Numbered from the stretch's first letter, positions 1 to 9,353 are shown. The stretch is DNA of 64,000 bases from OM182 bacterium MED-G28 (GCA_002457215.1 NTJZ01000006.1:100604-164603), one strand, 5' to 3'. The notes: generated from the letters alone by a model not told the origin. A program made the numbers and translations.

Positions 1-1110
1 TTTGCCTCGGTAGATTTCAATTCCTCTTAAAGTTTGCACACCATGGCCAACGAAAATATCGGCTCCGGTATCAATTGCCTGGTGGGCGAGATCGACGTAG
101 AAAGCTGGAGGCATTGTACTTAGATGTTGTTGCTCTAGAACTGATTGACTTTGATGAATATGCGCCGTAGCAACGACATAATCGGCATATTGTCTAGCAT
201 TACGAATACTGCGCAGAATGCGTGAGACGTCTCTTGAATTGAGAGTATAGTCGATGGTACCAGGCAGCTCACCCGCCGCTGCTATTCTATACATGGGATC
301 ATCGCGACCCGAACTGGAAGCAGGAAACCTTAAGCTATTTGCTGACTCATTGCTGACAAGTGGCCGTGGATTATCATAGTTAGAGCGATACTCTTGAAAC
401 TGATCGCGCACCTGCTTTAGTGAGGCGAATTGCTCCTCCGTTACTAATATAGTTTCCGAGTAGTTCAGCATGTTAAGCCCTGCGCGGCCACCAAGGTTTC
501 CTTCTTGAGCGGTTGCAGCAAGCCTTCGATGTTCAGGAAAAATTGGCGCGTGCATACCTACCAGAGCTACACGACCTTGAGGCAGCTCAAGAAATTCCGG
601 TGCTGACGCTTCCTCCAAGTTTCTGCCTGAACCTGCATGCACGATACCGGCCGCATCCAATAAGTTGTTGGTGGATAACATGCCCGCGACTTCTGAATCC
701 AACAAATGGTTCTGCGCGCGATTCACCATATCAAAACCCATCACTTTTAAATCAGCAGCCACTTCATGGGTACCCATAAACCCGTTTAAGGGACCCTCAA
801 ATTCTCTTAGATTACCGAGCTCCCCTTCCATATTACCGAATGACAGGTCGGCCTCAGATATTAGCTGGAGTGCAGCTTGCACATCAGCATCTGCAAGTTG
901 AGATGCTGGACGCCTAATCATTAAGTCACCAACACTGGCGAAAGTGAATTCACCAGAAATTGTCATATTCATATCTCGAAGGTTTAGAGGTTCTAGCGAT
1001 TGAGCCAAAACAGGCTTCACTAGAAATAACGGAACAATAGCAAGCCCAAGAAAAAGAAAAGTACCAATGAGATATGAGTTTGAATATTTTAAGTCGAAAG
1101 GGAGAACCAT
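1..1110 (-). CDS. CapA-family exported protein (3' end off window)
   Basis: The reading frame is open from an ATG at 1110 down to base 1 (370 codons) with no stop, so the C-terminus lies outside the window. An N-terminal hydrophobic segment (about residues 14-35, ending VLAQ) is a signal peptide or anchor. The body fits the CapA/poly-gamma-glutamate-synthesis metallophosphatase-like family (PF09587): an early FTFASVGDLMI strand, a SFGNMEGEL motif, a FDMVNRAQNHLLD motif, VATAHIHQS, and near the edge FVGHGVQTLRGIEIY, which matches the family's C-terminal GHGPH-like block. Such proteins are periplasmic or membrane anchored; some act in polyglutamate capsule assembly, but most bacterial members have no proven substrate. 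No capB/capC-like gene is visible, so a role in capsule formation is not supported here. Several open frames on the opposite strand (for example 513-779) are shadows of this gene. Confidence 0.85.
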   Translation of the reverse strand, partial: MVLPFDLKYSNSYLIGTFLFLGLAIVPLFLVKPVLAQSLEPLNLRDMNMTISGEFTFASVGDLMIRRPASQLADADVQAALQLISEADLSFGNMEGELGNLREFEGPLNGFMGTHEVAADLKVMGFDMVNRAQNHLLDSEVAGMLSTNNLLDAAGIVHAGSGRNLEEASAPEFLELPQGRVALVGMHAPIFPEHRRLAATAQEGNLGGRAGLNMLNYSETILVTEEQFASLKQVRDQFQEYRSNYDNPRPLVSNESANSLRFPASSSGRDDPMYRIAAAGELPGTIDYTLNSRDVSRILRSIRNARQYADYVVATAHIHQSQSVLEQQHLSTMPPAFYVDLAHQAIDTGADIFVGHGVQTLRGIEIYRGK

Positions 1111-1191
1111 AAACTTTCCTTTTTCGTAAACGATCTGGTCGGTCATTGATCCCAGGTATTGAAAATACAGAAATATAAAATTAATTGACCA

Positions 1192-1482
1192 CTACCGATA
1201 AATCAAAGGTCCACCACCAAAACTTATAATGTTAAGTTGCTCGCCGGTCGCAGATGCTCGTCTATTTAACTCAGATAAAGTCCCGCAGTACCTCTTCTTA
1301 ATATGACTTTGAACTCGAAATTCTCGAGCACAAACAATATGATCCCAAATCCTATCTTGAGATTTGTTATAGGCAATTATTTCCTCATCAGTCATTAAAT
1401 TAGGATTAACACGCAAATCATCTGTTACTGTACAGCTAATTAATACTAATAGTAGTAATGCAGAGAAAGCTAAAGATTTCAT
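1192..1482 (-). CDS. small predicted lipoprotein, unknown function
   Basis: A 96-residue protein with a short lysine-bearing N-region, a leucine-rich core and a lipobox LISC near residue 17, so it is probably acylated and membrane attached. The mature part is about 80 residues with two further cysteines (AREF-flanking C and YCG), which could form a disulfide in the periplasm. I recognise no domain. The ATG is preceded by a GGAACCACC stretch that gives a plausible ribosome site. It lies 81 bases upstream of the CapA-like gene on the same strand and could be co-transcribed with it. It is short, but the lipoprotein signal and its isolation from other coding frames argue that it is real. Confidence 0.6.
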   Translation of the reverse strand: MKSLAFSALLLLVLISCTVTDDLRVNPNLMTDEEIIAYNKSQDRIWDHIVCAREFRVQSHIKKRYCGTLSELNRRASATGEQLNIISFGGGPLIYR

Positions 1483-1840
1483 TGGTGGTTCCTACCCGAA
1501 GATACATAGGACTTTTAGTACAACAATTCCTGGTACTTCAAACAAATTGAAAAACTATTCTAGACCAATAGTTTTTCCATTCCTACTCCATTCGATCATT
1601 TTGAATCCACCCTTAATCGAATAATCAGCACGAATGCTAAAATTAGGCTCAAAGCCATAAAGGCAACACTTCAACTTATGAAGTTTGTCATACATATTTC
1701 TACTTAGGAAAACTCACTCAATGGGTAATAGTGGCGTCGAGGACAAATTTTATATTGATTGCATAATTAGTTTTTCATATTTTTACTCCACTTACTTTTT
1801 GCGTACACTGCTATTTCTCAACTAAATAGACATTAGGGAA
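1483..1840. other. divergent intergenic region, no gene seen
   Basis: This 358-base AT-rich stretch separates the minus-strand lipoprotein from the plus-strand gene at 1841, so it should hold both promoters. I see no tRNA, terminator or conserved coding frame. A small palindrome (AACTT-ATG-AAGTT) near 1674-1686 is the only symmetric element and is weak. Runs of T and A at 1740-1800 could contain the promoter for the rightward gene, but I cannot assign -35/-10 boxes with confidence. Confidence 0.4.
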
Positions 1841-2857
1841 ATGAAAAGAACAATAAACAAGGCATTATCAGCGATTTACTTTTTCTGTACTGCTCCATTA
1901 CTAGCCGCTGAATATGAGCCACCACGGACTCAGTCTGGCAAACCTGACTTACAAGGGTATTGGACTAACGCCTCCCTAACAAAAATGGAGCGCGACCCAA
2001 ATTACGCCGAATATGGACTGGTTTTTCCATCTAATTTAGTGCCTGAGTTAACAGCAGACCATCCCCAAGTCGTGCGCCAACAAACAGATGATAATCAGGC
2101 TTGGAAGGAATTACCTGATGGGAGCGATCTCGCAAGAGGACGAGGGTACAACGCATTTTGGGTTGATCCGGGGCAAAACTTCGCAGTAGTTAAGGGTGAA
2201 GTACGAACCTCGATGGTGACATATCCCAACAATGGATTAATACCCTACTCAGAAGAAGGAAGAAAACTAAGGCGTGAAAATCGTGCAAAGTACTCAGGCA
2301 TTCTGTCTGACCAAGTCACTATGGGTACTGACGGTCCCGAAGGACGAGCATTAGGTGAGCGCTGCTTAATAGGTATGGGCAGCACTGGCGGACCTCCTAT
2401 TACAAATGTTAGGTATAATAATCTCTATCAAATAATTCAGACAGATGAATACATTGCACTACATATTGAGATGGCTCACGATATACGAATTATCCCGATT
2501 ACCACAGAGTATCGAAGGACTAACATGACTCCATGGTTTGGTGATTCGATCGGTCACTGGGATGGCGATACTTTAGTCGTTGAAACCAAGGGGCTTCATC
2601 CGCTGCATGGGGAACGACACTATGTGGCTGCTCTATCTGAGCAGGCTAAGGTAATTGAACGTTTTACCCGCCACTCCAATGAACAAATTCTGTATGAGTT
2701 CGAAGTTGTTGACCCAATTTATTACGAGGAACCTTGGCAAGGTGAAATGAGTTTTAATGCGTCAAATCTACCCATTTACGAGTATGCCTGTCACGAAGGA
2801 AACTATGGACTAATTGGCATACTTGCCGGCGCTAGGCAGCTAGAGCAAGAAGACTAG
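1841..2857 (+). CDS. exported protein of unknown function with a WDGDTLVVET module
   Basis: A 338-residue protein with a signal peptide (residues 1-23, ending LLAAE). The mature N-terminus has PRTQSGKPDLQGYWTNA, a motif common in exported proteins of unknown role from Gammaproteobacteria and Acidobacteria. The C-terminal half carries an ERCL block, a YNNLYQIIQT strand, then IGHWDGDTLVVETKG, an S..AKVIERF strand, VVDPIYYEEPW and a final YACHEGN. The same ordered motifs recur in the C-terminal half of the DUF6152 protein at 15713-16738, so the two appear to share a beta-rich module. No catalytic site is evident. It is followed 164 bases later by a NIPSNAP-family gene on the same strand. Function unknown; an extracytoplasmic binding or accessory role is only a guess. 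Confidence 0.75.
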   Translation: MKRTINKALSAIYFFCTAPLLAAEYEPPRTQSGKPDLQGYWTNASLTKMERDPNYAEYGLVFPSNLVPELTADHPQVVRQQTDDNQAWKELPDGSDLARGRGYNAFWVDPGQNFAVVKGEVRTSMVTYPNNGLIPYSEEGRKLRRENRAKYSGILSDQVTMGTDGPEGRALGERCLIGMGSTGGPPITNVRYNNLYQIIQTDEYIALHIEMAHDIRIIPITTEYRRTNMTPWFGDSIGHWDGDTLVVETKGLHPLHGERHYVAALSEQAKVIERFTRHSNEQILYEFEVVDPIYYEEPWQGEMSFNASNLPIYEYACHEGNYGLIGILAGARQLEQED

Positions 2858-3021
2858 ATATTTCTTCAATAATATTTCAACATTTATTTCCACTTTGGAA
2901 TTAACTCTCCTATTGCACGTTTCTTTGCCTGGTCGCAATATACACTCGCATTTTTAGATTTTGAGCTTCAGAGTGCTATTCGCAGATTTAGCCCTGAACT
3001 TACCGAAGAAGAGGAGCAATA

Positions 3022-3444
3022 ATGAAACCCTTAAGTATGCTAACAATTCTTGCCAGCTCGTTTATCGCGGGAATGGCCGTTCAACACCAACAAGATATCT
3101 ACGCACAAGATATGAAAGTATTTGAGCTACGAACCTACACTACAGCACCTGGTCGATTACCTCCATTACTAGAGCGTTTCGATGGCGGTGAAATAGATTT
3201 GTTCCATAAACATGGGATGACCAGTGTCGGCTACTGGATACCCGATGACGAAAAACTTTCAGAAAACACACTTGTTTATATGATTGCCCATGATGATCGC
3301 GAAGCTGCAGCACAATCCTGGACAGATTTTGGAGCCGACCCTGTTTGGATGGAAGTGTGGGAAAAATCGCTAGAAGATGGGCCAATTGTTGCGGGTGTGT
3401 CGATTCAATTTCTGGACCCAACTGCATTTAGCCCTATTCAATAG
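3022..3444 (+). CDS. NIPSNAP-family exported protein
   Basis: A 140-residue protein with a signal peptide (about 1-28, cleavage near YAQD) followed by one ferredoxin-like alpha/beta NIPSNAP domain (PF07978). The domain opens with VFELRTYTTAPGRL and continues with LFHKHGMTSVGYW, LVYMIAHDDREAA and a W...W pair before the final strand. NIPSNAP domains are small dimeric barrels related to antibiotic-biosynthesis monooxygenases; bacterial exported members have no agreed substrate. The start is supported by GAAGAGGAG a few bases upstream. It converges with the VOC gene, leaving a 9-base gap between the stops. The family call is firm; the role is unknown. Confidence 0.85.
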   Translation: MKPLSMLTILASSFIAGMAVQHQQDIYAQDMKVFELRTYTTAPGRLPPLLERFDGGEIDLFHKHGMTSVGYWIPDDEKLSENTLVYMIAHDDREAAAQSWTDFGADPVWMEVWEKSLEDGPIVAGVSIQFLDPTAFSPIQ

Positions 3445-3453
3445 CTGGGGAGT

Positions 3454-4572
3454 TCATGGCAGACGGTAATTTAACCATGCCGTACTTCTACTCTCATTTG
3501 CTTCAGCACAAATGGCTGGTTCAGGCTGAATAGGACGTTGTTGAATCGGGCCCACTAGTTCCACAAAAATACCGTCTGGATCGATTGCATTAATGATGCC
3601 CTGTTCGTCCAGGCCGGTCCCGGAGCAACAGGGTGCAATCTGGGACAAAAACTCCACGCCTTTTGCCGTTAAAGTCTCCACGGCTGTATCAAGATTTTGC
3701 ACCGCCAAGGCGATGCGATGTATACCGATATGACTGATTGGTGACGGATAAGGCGGTTCTGGATCAAAGGGTTCTAGCCACTGAATAAGGCGCAGGCTAT
3801 GGCGATCACCCCCTGATAAGCTAATATCAGCGCCACGAATTGAAAACGGCCGATCGAGACCATAGGCCTGCCCTTCTTCTATAGAACCTTGCTCTGGCAG
3901 AAATTTGATCTCGGTATAGCCGAGACTCTCATAGAAGCTAAGAGATTCTTCAAAGTTGCTCACATTAATACCCACGTAAGGCATGGATTCAATATTTACA
4001 CTAGATTCACTTTCAAAATTCTCTCGACTTGATTGCGGTAATTCAACAAGTTTTAAGTAAACCCCATCTGGGTCTTGCATAAAAACAAATCGTTCACCTT
4101 CTTTGCCATAGGGCTCAGATAAGAATGAAACACTTTGCCTTTTTAAAAAATTATAATCTTGAGAAAAAGTAGAAGTAGCAAAAGCTGCATAGGCCATGCC
4201 GAGATGAGCGGGATGAGAGTAAGGCGGTTCGCTATTATACGGAACCGCAAACTGAATGAGATCTATTGATGTAGGGCCCATTGCGCTGGGAATCGACATT
4301 ACTTCAATGCTATCTAACTCGTAAGTACATAAATCATACATTCCTAAAGAGCGTGCCATAAGATGAGTGTTAGTTTTTGGAAAAGCATTTACGCCTTGGG
4401 TATAACCTAACAACCGATAAAACTCGCGCGTTTTTTCGAAATCTGCGGTTTGAGTATTAAAATGAATGCGTCCGAGAATATTTATATCTTCGGCGCCATT
4501 AACGTTTATCGCGATACCAAGAAAGAACAACGATAGATAAATTAGTCTGTTAAAAATAAACCGCATATTCAA
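3454..4572 (-). CDS. exported two-module VOC (glyoxalase/dioxygenase-fold) protein
   Basis: A 372-residue protein with a signal peptide (about 1-26, ending VNGAE) and two vicinal-oxygen-chelate repeats. Module 1 (about 30-165) begins ILGRIHFNTQTADFEKTREFY and ends FVFMQDPDGVYLKLVEL; module 2 (about 195-345) begins YVGINVSNFEESLSFYESLGY and ends NAIDPDGIFVELVGP. The final acidic residue of each module (KLVE, VELVG) and histidines such as IHRIAL are the usual metal-site positions, though the first strand of module 2 has N rather than H. VOC enzymes include glyoxalases, extradiol dioxygenases and resistance proteins; a periplasmic location makes ordinary glyoxalase I unlikely. The lectin-like gene lies 84 bases upstream on the same strand. 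Confidence 0.85.
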   Translation of the reverse strand: MNMRFIFNRLIYLSLFFLGIAINVNGAEDINILGRIHFNTQTADFEKTREFYRLLGYTQGVNAFPKTNTHLMARSLGMYDLCTYELDSIEVMSIPSAMGPTSIDLIQFAVPYNSEPPYSHPAHLGMAYAAFATSTFSQDYNFLKRQSVSFLSEPYGKEGERFVFMQDPDGVYLKLVELPQSSRENFESESSVNIESMPYVGINVSNFEESLSFYESLGYTEIKFLPEQGSIEEGQAYGLDRPFSIRGADISLSGGDRHSLRLIQWLEPFDPEPPYPSPISHIGIHRIALAVQNLDTAVETLTAKGVEFLSQIAPCCSGTGLDEQGIINAIDPDGIFVELVGPIQQRPIQPEPAICAEANESRSTAWLNYRLP

Positions 4573-4656
4573 AATAGATGCCTGCCTTTAAATTACTATA
4601 AGTGGCTCAACGTAATGAGACGCTCCTGAATTAACTCCGACCCGATGTTTTTAACC

Positions 4657-5325
4657 TTAATCCGTCGCAAAACAGTAAAGCAATCCCGCACCACCAACAC
4701 TCACCAAATTTTCCTGAGTGCACCCAGGGGTCCCATGCGAAGAATTCCATGGAGACCCAGGTGTTGTAAAACTATAGCGATCCCCATGACCCACTCGCGC
4801 ACTCCCTGCATTATTACTTGTCCAATTATTACAGGTTTGATCTTGACCAGTTGGAAAGGCTGTTCCATCAATTTGGGTGCCAGTAAGAATGTCATGAACG
4901 GTAAAATCAGGATCACCATCTATACGTGATGCAAATTGACTTCCATTCTCATCCAGAGCGAACTCCCAATTAAAATTCGAATTATCATAGTGAAGAGATT
5001 CAACAGTCGTGGCCATAATCAGACCGTTCGCATTAGCCCAAGGGCCAGACCCAATTCGATCCTTTGCGTTAACCGCCCCAGACCCTTGGGTGCTTAAATA
5101 GGCCGTCCAAGCCCGATTGGATCCCACTGCATTTGCTAGCGACTGACAATGTGCATCTGCCCCTGCCAATCCACCTAGATTGCCACCATCACCAAGGCCT
5201 GTACTAGTGACAAAGAATCCCATTTCAGGCGCCTCTTCGTCTTGCTGTGCCAAAATGGTAATCGTCGGAATTACAAATACAACCGCAGTTAACATCGCTG
5301 CTATTAAGGTTCGCTTGTTATTCAT
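4657..5325 (-). CDS. secreted lectin-like protein (DUF1554-like)
   Basis: I start the 222-residue protein at the ATG at 5325, which has GGAGG seven bases upstream; an alternative frame extension to 5349 lacks this. A signal peptide (about residues 1-27, ending ILAQQ) precedes the motif FFVTSTGLGDGGNLGGLAGADAHC, here given in part, which is typical of DUF1554/C-type-lectin-like secreted proteins. Four cysteines (AHC, TCNNW, GCTQ, LYCF) could form two disulfides as in C-type-lectin folds. The C-terminus GGAGLLYCFATD is a typical closing strand. It probably binds a surface ligand outside the inner membrane, but no sugar specificity can be inferred. It lies upstream of the VOC gene on the same strand. 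Confidence 0.7.
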   Translation of the reverse strand: MNNKRTLIAAMLTAVVFVIPTITILAQQDEEAPEMGFFVTSTGLGDGGNLGGLAGADAHCQSLANAVGSNRAWTAYLSTQGSGAVNAKDRIGSGPWANANGLIMATTVESLHYDNSNFNWEFALDENGSQFASRIDGDPDFTVHDILTGTQIDGTAFPTGQDQTCNNWTSNNAGSARVGHGDRYSFTTPGSPWNSSHGTPGCTQENLVSVGGAGLLYCFATD

Positions 5326-5598
5326 TTTTCGTTCCTCCAGCAATTTCACAAAATAAAAGATTTAATCAAAAAATCAGCCCCGTTAACTTTACAACCGAAG
5401 CCCTAGCTGATTGTAGTCAATTTAAGGCTCTTATCTCAGTATGTTAAATATCTCATTCGTATTCCAGAGCTATTTAGACTTCATTTTGCGCTTTTTGATT
5501 TTAATTATTAGCAAGCCTTGCCTTATCATTGCAACACAAAGTCCAAATTTTTCACCGAGCGCCAATTTGAGGGGTTACAATGGAGTAGGAGAAGAACA

Positions 5599-7362
5599 AT
5601 GCAAAAACTCGTTAAGGTACTAAAATACTTGCCCTTGGCCTGTGCTTCCAGCCTCGTGGCATGTGCTCCGCAGACTCCAGAAGTCCCGGGTGGTGCTGCT
5701 GAATCATTAGCGTCTTTATCTGCCTATCCGTCGACAGTCTATGCTGCACAGAACCGGCCCGATGTTCGCGGACTGACTGGGGCAGTATCTGCAGATCACC
5801 CTCTGGCTACCCAAGTGGGGTTGCGCATATTACAGGAAGGCGGAAACGCCACCGACGCTGTAATCGCCATGGCGGGAGTCTTGGCGGTCGTGCGGCCCCA
5901 CATGAATGGTATTGGGGGTGATGCCTTTGGCATTTTTTATGACGGCCAGTCTGGTGAAATCACAGCTTTGAACGCGAGTGGCAGAGCTGGCTCTGTCGCC
6001 ACTCCGGAATTTTTTACAGCAGCTGGAGTGGATAGAGTTCCAGGAAGTGGCGCCCTCTCTGTAAGTGTCCCTGGAGCAGTTGCCGGATGGGTCGATGCTC
6101 ACGAACGCTATGGCTCTATAGATTTTGCTTACTTACTCAAATCTGCTATTGAGTATGCTCGTGACGGATTTGCGGTCTCTACGCGTTTAGCTCAAGATTT
6201 TGAGGAGCAAGGTGGCGTACTTAATGAGGACGGGCGTAATCTTTATTTACCAAATGGCGCAGTACCTCCTGTTGGTAGTTTGTTAGTTAATGCTGAACTT
6301 GCAGTGTCATTGGAAACGATAGCCAATGAAGGCAAAAGTGGTTACTACCAAGGCTCTATTGGGAAAAAGCTTGCATCCTATATTACAGAATTAGAGGGCC
6401 ATTTAAGAGAAGAGGATTTCGAAAACCATACCTCGACTTGGGTCGAACCTTTGCGGGGAGATTATTTAAATCATACGATGGTTGTTATGCCTCCTAATAC
6501 GCAGGGTATTACTCAGCTGGCTTTAATGGAAATGTCTAAGGCACATTCTGTGCGAGAAATGGGGCACAATACTAGCGAATATCTCCACACTCTAATTGAG
6601 TTGAAGAAATTGGCCTTCGCCGATCGTAATCGCTGGGTTGCCGATATGGAAATGGCGGATATACCGATCGATGCTTTATTAGATCCCGATTACCTGCGTA
6701 AACGGGCAGGACTGATTAATCATACGAGGGCTGCTGAAAATGTTGAAGCCGGCTTCGGCAATGAATTTTTCACCAATGCCGACAAAAATCGAGAAGATTC
6801 CGGGGATACAGTTTATATAACTGCGGTAGACCAGTGGGGCAACGCTGTTAGTTGGATACAAAGTAATTTTGCTGGCTTTGGCTCAGGGCTACTCGAATCA
6901 GAAACAGGAATCCTGCTCCACAACCGCGGCGCCCTCTTCTCGCTCGAAACCGGACATCCTAATGAAGTCGCACCCGGCAAGCGCCCTTATCATACTCTTT
7001 CACCCTTGATGGCTCTCTATCCTAATGGTGAATTAGCCTTTACCTTAGGCACTCCCGGTGGTGATAGCCAGACCCAATCACTGTTGCAAATTGTTCACAA
7101 TATTTTCCTATTTGATATGACCCCGCAACAAGCAATTGAAGCACCTCGCTTCCGATCATCTGGCGGAGTTTCAGTGGCAATCGAAGACCGTGTTAGTGCC
7201 GAGGTGCTTTCAGAGCTTGCTGGACTAGGCCATAATTTACAATTAATTAGAGGCTGGACTGCCACTTTTGGTGGCGCACAAATGATTCATCACGATCCCA
7301 CTACTGGCGTACTGACGGCGGCAGCCGACCCTAGACGGGAAGCCTATTCTTTAGCTTACTAA
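5599..7362 (+). CDS. ggt: gamma-glutamyltransferase / glutathione hydrolase, lipoprotein form
   Basis: A 587-residue protein started at the ATG at 5599, preceded by AGGAGAAG; frames reaching further upstream lack a ribosome site. Residues 1-22 form a lipoprotein signal with lipobox LVAC, so it is probably anchored in the periplasm. The GGT fold is complete: VSADHPLATQVG with GGNATDAV near residue 81, the HMNGIGGDAF motif (about 101-110), and the autocleavage site GDT-VYITAVD, where Thr404 would become the N-terminal nucleophile of the small subunit. LLHNRGALFSL and PGKRPYHTLSPLM are the small-subunit substrate loop and oxyanion-hole region. The enzyme removes the gamma-glutamyl group from glutathione or peptides. 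The serine hydrolase gene follows after 40 bases. Confidence 0.93.
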   Translation: MQKLVKVLKYLPLACASSLVACAPQTPEVPGGAAESLASLSAYPSTVYAAQNRPDVRGLTGAVSADHPLATQVGLRILQEGGNATDAVIAMAGVLAVVRPHMNGIGGDAFGIFYDGQSGEITALNASGRAGSVATPEFFTAAGVDRVPGSGALSVSVPGAVAGWVDAHERYGSIDFAYLLKSAIEYARDGFAVSTRLAQDFEEQGGVLNEDGRNLYLPNGAVPPVGSLLVNAELAVSLETIANEGKSGYYQGSIGKKLASYITELEGHLREEDFENHTSTWVEPLRGDYLNHTMVVMPPNTQGITQLALMEMSKAHSVREMGHNTSEYLHTLIELKKLAFADRNRWVADMEMADIPIDALLDPDYLRKRAGLINHTRAAENVEAGFGNEFFTNADKNREDSGDTVYITAVDQWGNAVSWIQSNFAGFGSGLLESETGILLHNRGALFSLETGHPNEVAPGKRPYHTLSPLMALYPNGELAFTLGTPGGDSQTQSLLQIVHNIFLFDMTPQQAIEAPRFRSSGGVSVAIEDRVSAEVLSELAGLGHNLQLIRGWTATFGGAQMIHHDPTTGVLTAAADPRREAYSLAY

Positions 7363-7402
7363 CAATAATTAGACTCTAATCAAGGACAATAAAGGAAGAC
7401 AA

Positions 7403-8701
7403 ATGAATAAAAGAATTTTTTCAATAATCTTTAGCTTTACAACCGCACTTTCTTTTTCCTTTGTCGCGGCACAAAGCAGTTTACCAATGGTTACGCCAGA
7501 AGAAGTTGGTTTTTCTTCAGAACAGTTGGATAAGATCGAGAGTTATTTTCAAGGAAGGGTCGATAGGGGTGAAATTGCAGGCATAGTTACGTTGGTTGCT
7601 CGAAAAGGTAAAATCGCCCACCTAAGTGCTGTTGGTTATCAAGACGTCGATCGTGGTATTCCCATGGATACTGATACCTTATTTCGGGTTTATTCCATGA
7701 CAAAGCCAATTGTTTCCACCGCATTGATGATGCTGTATCAAGATGGCTTGTTCCAGTTAAATGACCCTCTCTCAAAGTTCATCCCCGAATTTTCCAATCT
7801 ACGGGTTTTAAGGTCACCCAATGGGCCCTTAAATGAAACTGTTGAGATGGAACGAGAACCTACCGTTCAAGATATTCTGCGCCACACTGCTGGATTCTCC
7901 CATGGTCTAGGCAATAGTGAATATGATCGAGCTTTTGTTGGCACAGGCATCTTTCGACCAGAAACTTCTCTGGCGGAGATGATGACCGCTTTGTCTACAA
8001 TCCCATTGATGAATCAACCCGGCTCGATGTATCGCTATAGTATCGGCCCTGACGTTGCACTGCGATTGGTCGAGATTATCTCTGGTATGCCGGCAGACGA
8101 TTATTTACAACAGCGTATGTTTGATCCCCTCGAAATGAACGACACTGGCTATGTCGTGGACTCTAATAATGCTCATCGATTGTCCCCGATTCACTGGAAT
8201 AATGACGGCCAGCTCGCACCCATCGATTCTGAACATGGAAGTCCGGCGGGCGGAGTCTTAGTTGAAGATTGGTCGGTCAACAATTACACAGTAGACCACG
8301 ATTACAAAGGTGGCAGTATCGGCTTGGTTGCCACCGCCGCAGATTATTGGCGTTTCGCGCAGGCTATGATAAACGGCGGCGAACTCAATGGTGAACGCAT
8401 CATCGGCCCTAAAACTGTTGAATTTATGGCAAGTAATCACCTTACAGCGCAGCAACATGAAACCTTCTCGCCCGCAATGGGTTTCGGATTAGGTTTCGCA
8501 ACAATTGAAAACCCAGCAGGAGTTGGTTATATCGCTTCGAAAGGGAGCTTCTACTGGGGTGGGGCTGCTGCCACTAGTTTCTGGATCGACCCCGTTGAAG
8601 ATATTGTAGTCATTGGCATGACCCAACATATGGGCACGCCTAATACTGGCGCTATTCGCGGCGAGCTCCACGCACTCGTTTATGGCGCACTTGAAGATTA
8701 A
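7403..8701 (+). CDS. exported serine hydrolase, beta-lactamase/EstB family
   Basis: A 432-residue class C beta-lactamase-fold protein (PF00144) with a signal peptide (1-23, FVAAQ). The catalytic SxxK tetrad SMTK sits at residues 98-101, the second motif tyrosine is in YRYSIG (Tyr212), and HTAGFSHG, GGSIGLVATAADYWRFAQ and a C-terminal GGAAATSFWIDP strand complete the fold. GGAAATS replaces the KTG or HxG triad of true beta-lactamases, as in esterases and D-aminopeptidase-like members. Hydrolysis of an ester or amide in the periplasm is likely; the substrate is unknown. GGAAG precedes the ATG. It probably shares a transcript with ggt, 40 bases upstream, and is followed by a strong inverted repeat at 8710-8745. 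Confidence 0.9.
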   Translation: MNKRIFSIIFSFTTALSFSFVAAQSSLPMVTPEEVGFSSEQLDKIESYFQGRVDRGEIAGIVTLVARKGKIAHLSAVGYQDVDRGIPMDTDTLFRVYSMTKPIVSTALMMLYQDGLFQLNDPLSKFIPEFSNLRVLRSPNGPLNETVEMEREPTVQDILRHTAGFSHGLGNSEYDRAFVGTGIFRPETSLAEMMTALSTIPLMNQPGSMYRYSIGPDVALRLVEIISGMPADDYLQQRMFDPLEMNDTGYVVDSNNAHRLSPIHWNNDGQLAPIDSEHGSPAGGVLVEDWSVNNYTVDHDYKGGSIGLVATAADYWRFAQAMINGGELNGERIIGPKTVEFMASNHLTAQQHETFSPAMGFGLGFATIENPAGVGYIASKGSFYWGGAAATSFWIDPVEDIVVIGMTQHMGTPNTGAIRGELHALVYGALED

Positions 8702-8709
8702 CTAATTGT

Positions 8710-8745
8710 TCAGGCTGGAATAACGCTAACTTGATTCCAGCCTGA
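8710..8745. repeat. 12-bp perfect inverted repeat after serine hydrolase gene
   Basis: TCAGGCTGGAAT (8710-8721) is perfectly complementary to ATTCCAGCCTGA (8734-8745) with a 12-base loop. It starts nine bases after the serine hydrolase stop and ends 14 bases before the YaiI start codon. Neither side carries a T run, so it is not a textbook intrinsic terminator; it could end or protect the upstream mRNA, or be a protein-binding palindrome. Confidence 0.6.
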
Positions 8746-8759
8746 CTTAACATTTGCTT

Positions 8760-9206
8760 ATGAAAATTTGGGTAGACGCCGACGCCTGTCCTGTATCAAT
8801 AAAAGAAATATTGTTTCGCGCTGCCGAGCGTAAAAAAATTGCATTAATTCTTGTAGCAAACCAGTCGTTGCCGACACCGCCTTCATCCTTTATTACTTCA
8901 CTGCAAGTTCATAGTGGTTTCGACAAAGCCGATGACGAGATCGTCGAACGAATGAGCGCAGGAGATTTAGTAATAACTGCTGATATCCCGCTTGCCGCTG
9001 AAATACTTGGGCAAGATGGCTTTGCCCTTAGCCCAAGAGGGGAGATGTTTAATAAGGGCAGCATTGGTGCTCGCCTAAATATGCGTGATTTTTTAGATAC
9101 CATGCGCTCAAGTGGAGAAAATACCGGGGGACCCCCCCCATTAAACCAAAACGATCGGAAAAAATTTGCGGACCAACTCGATCGATTTCTACAGCTAAAC
9201 AAATAA
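8760..9206 (+). CDS. YaiI/YqxD family protein (DUF188)
   Basis: A 148-residue cytoplasmic protein that starts at the ATG at 8760; a TTG two codons earlier is less likely. It begins [16 protein letters not shown], the signature of the DUF188/YaiI family, followed by the acidic pair DKADDEIVE, the VITADIPLA motif and ALSPRGEMF. Conserved aspartates resemble the metal site of PIN-like nucleases, but I know of no proven activity for the family. Length agrees with the usual 150 residues. Only 58 bases separate it from the serine hydrolase and the hairpin lies between them, so whether they share a transcript is open. Confidence 0.92.
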   Translation: MKIWVDADACPVSIKEILFRAAERKKIALILVANQSLPTPPSSFITSLQVHSGFDKADDEIVERMSAGDLVITADIPLAAEILGQDGFALSPRGEMFNKGSIGARLNMRDFLDTMRSSGENTGGPPPLNQNDRKKFADQLDRFLQLNK

Positions 9207-9330
9207 GCGCTCTTAATCTTAGAAGAAAGATGAATAGTCGATTAAGCCGCTGTTATAATGACCACTTCGAGCTATCTCTAATTATCATCAGGGCTATGCA
9301 AGAGGGCACGATATAGAGAACTCTGATCAA

Positions 9331-9353
9331 GTTGCCAAAACCAGTTTGGCAAC
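9331..9353. promoter_or_regulatory. 9-bp perfect inverted repeat in leader of TAXI gene
   Basis: GTTGCCAAA (9331-9339) and TTTGGCAAC (9345-9353) flank a five-base spacer. The element lies directly upstream of the AAGGAG ribosome site (about 9362-9367) of the TAXI lipoprotein gene. AGAGG at 9301-9305 and CCTCT at 9354-9358 could extend it as an outer stem. It could be an operator for a dimeric repressor or an RNA leader hairpin; there is no T run, so termination is unlikely. The function is inferred from position only. Confidence 0.45.

Noticed and set aside
513..779. Open frames on the plus strand within the first kilobase
   Set aside because: They lie opposite the CapA-family gene, which has clear family motifs on the minus strand.
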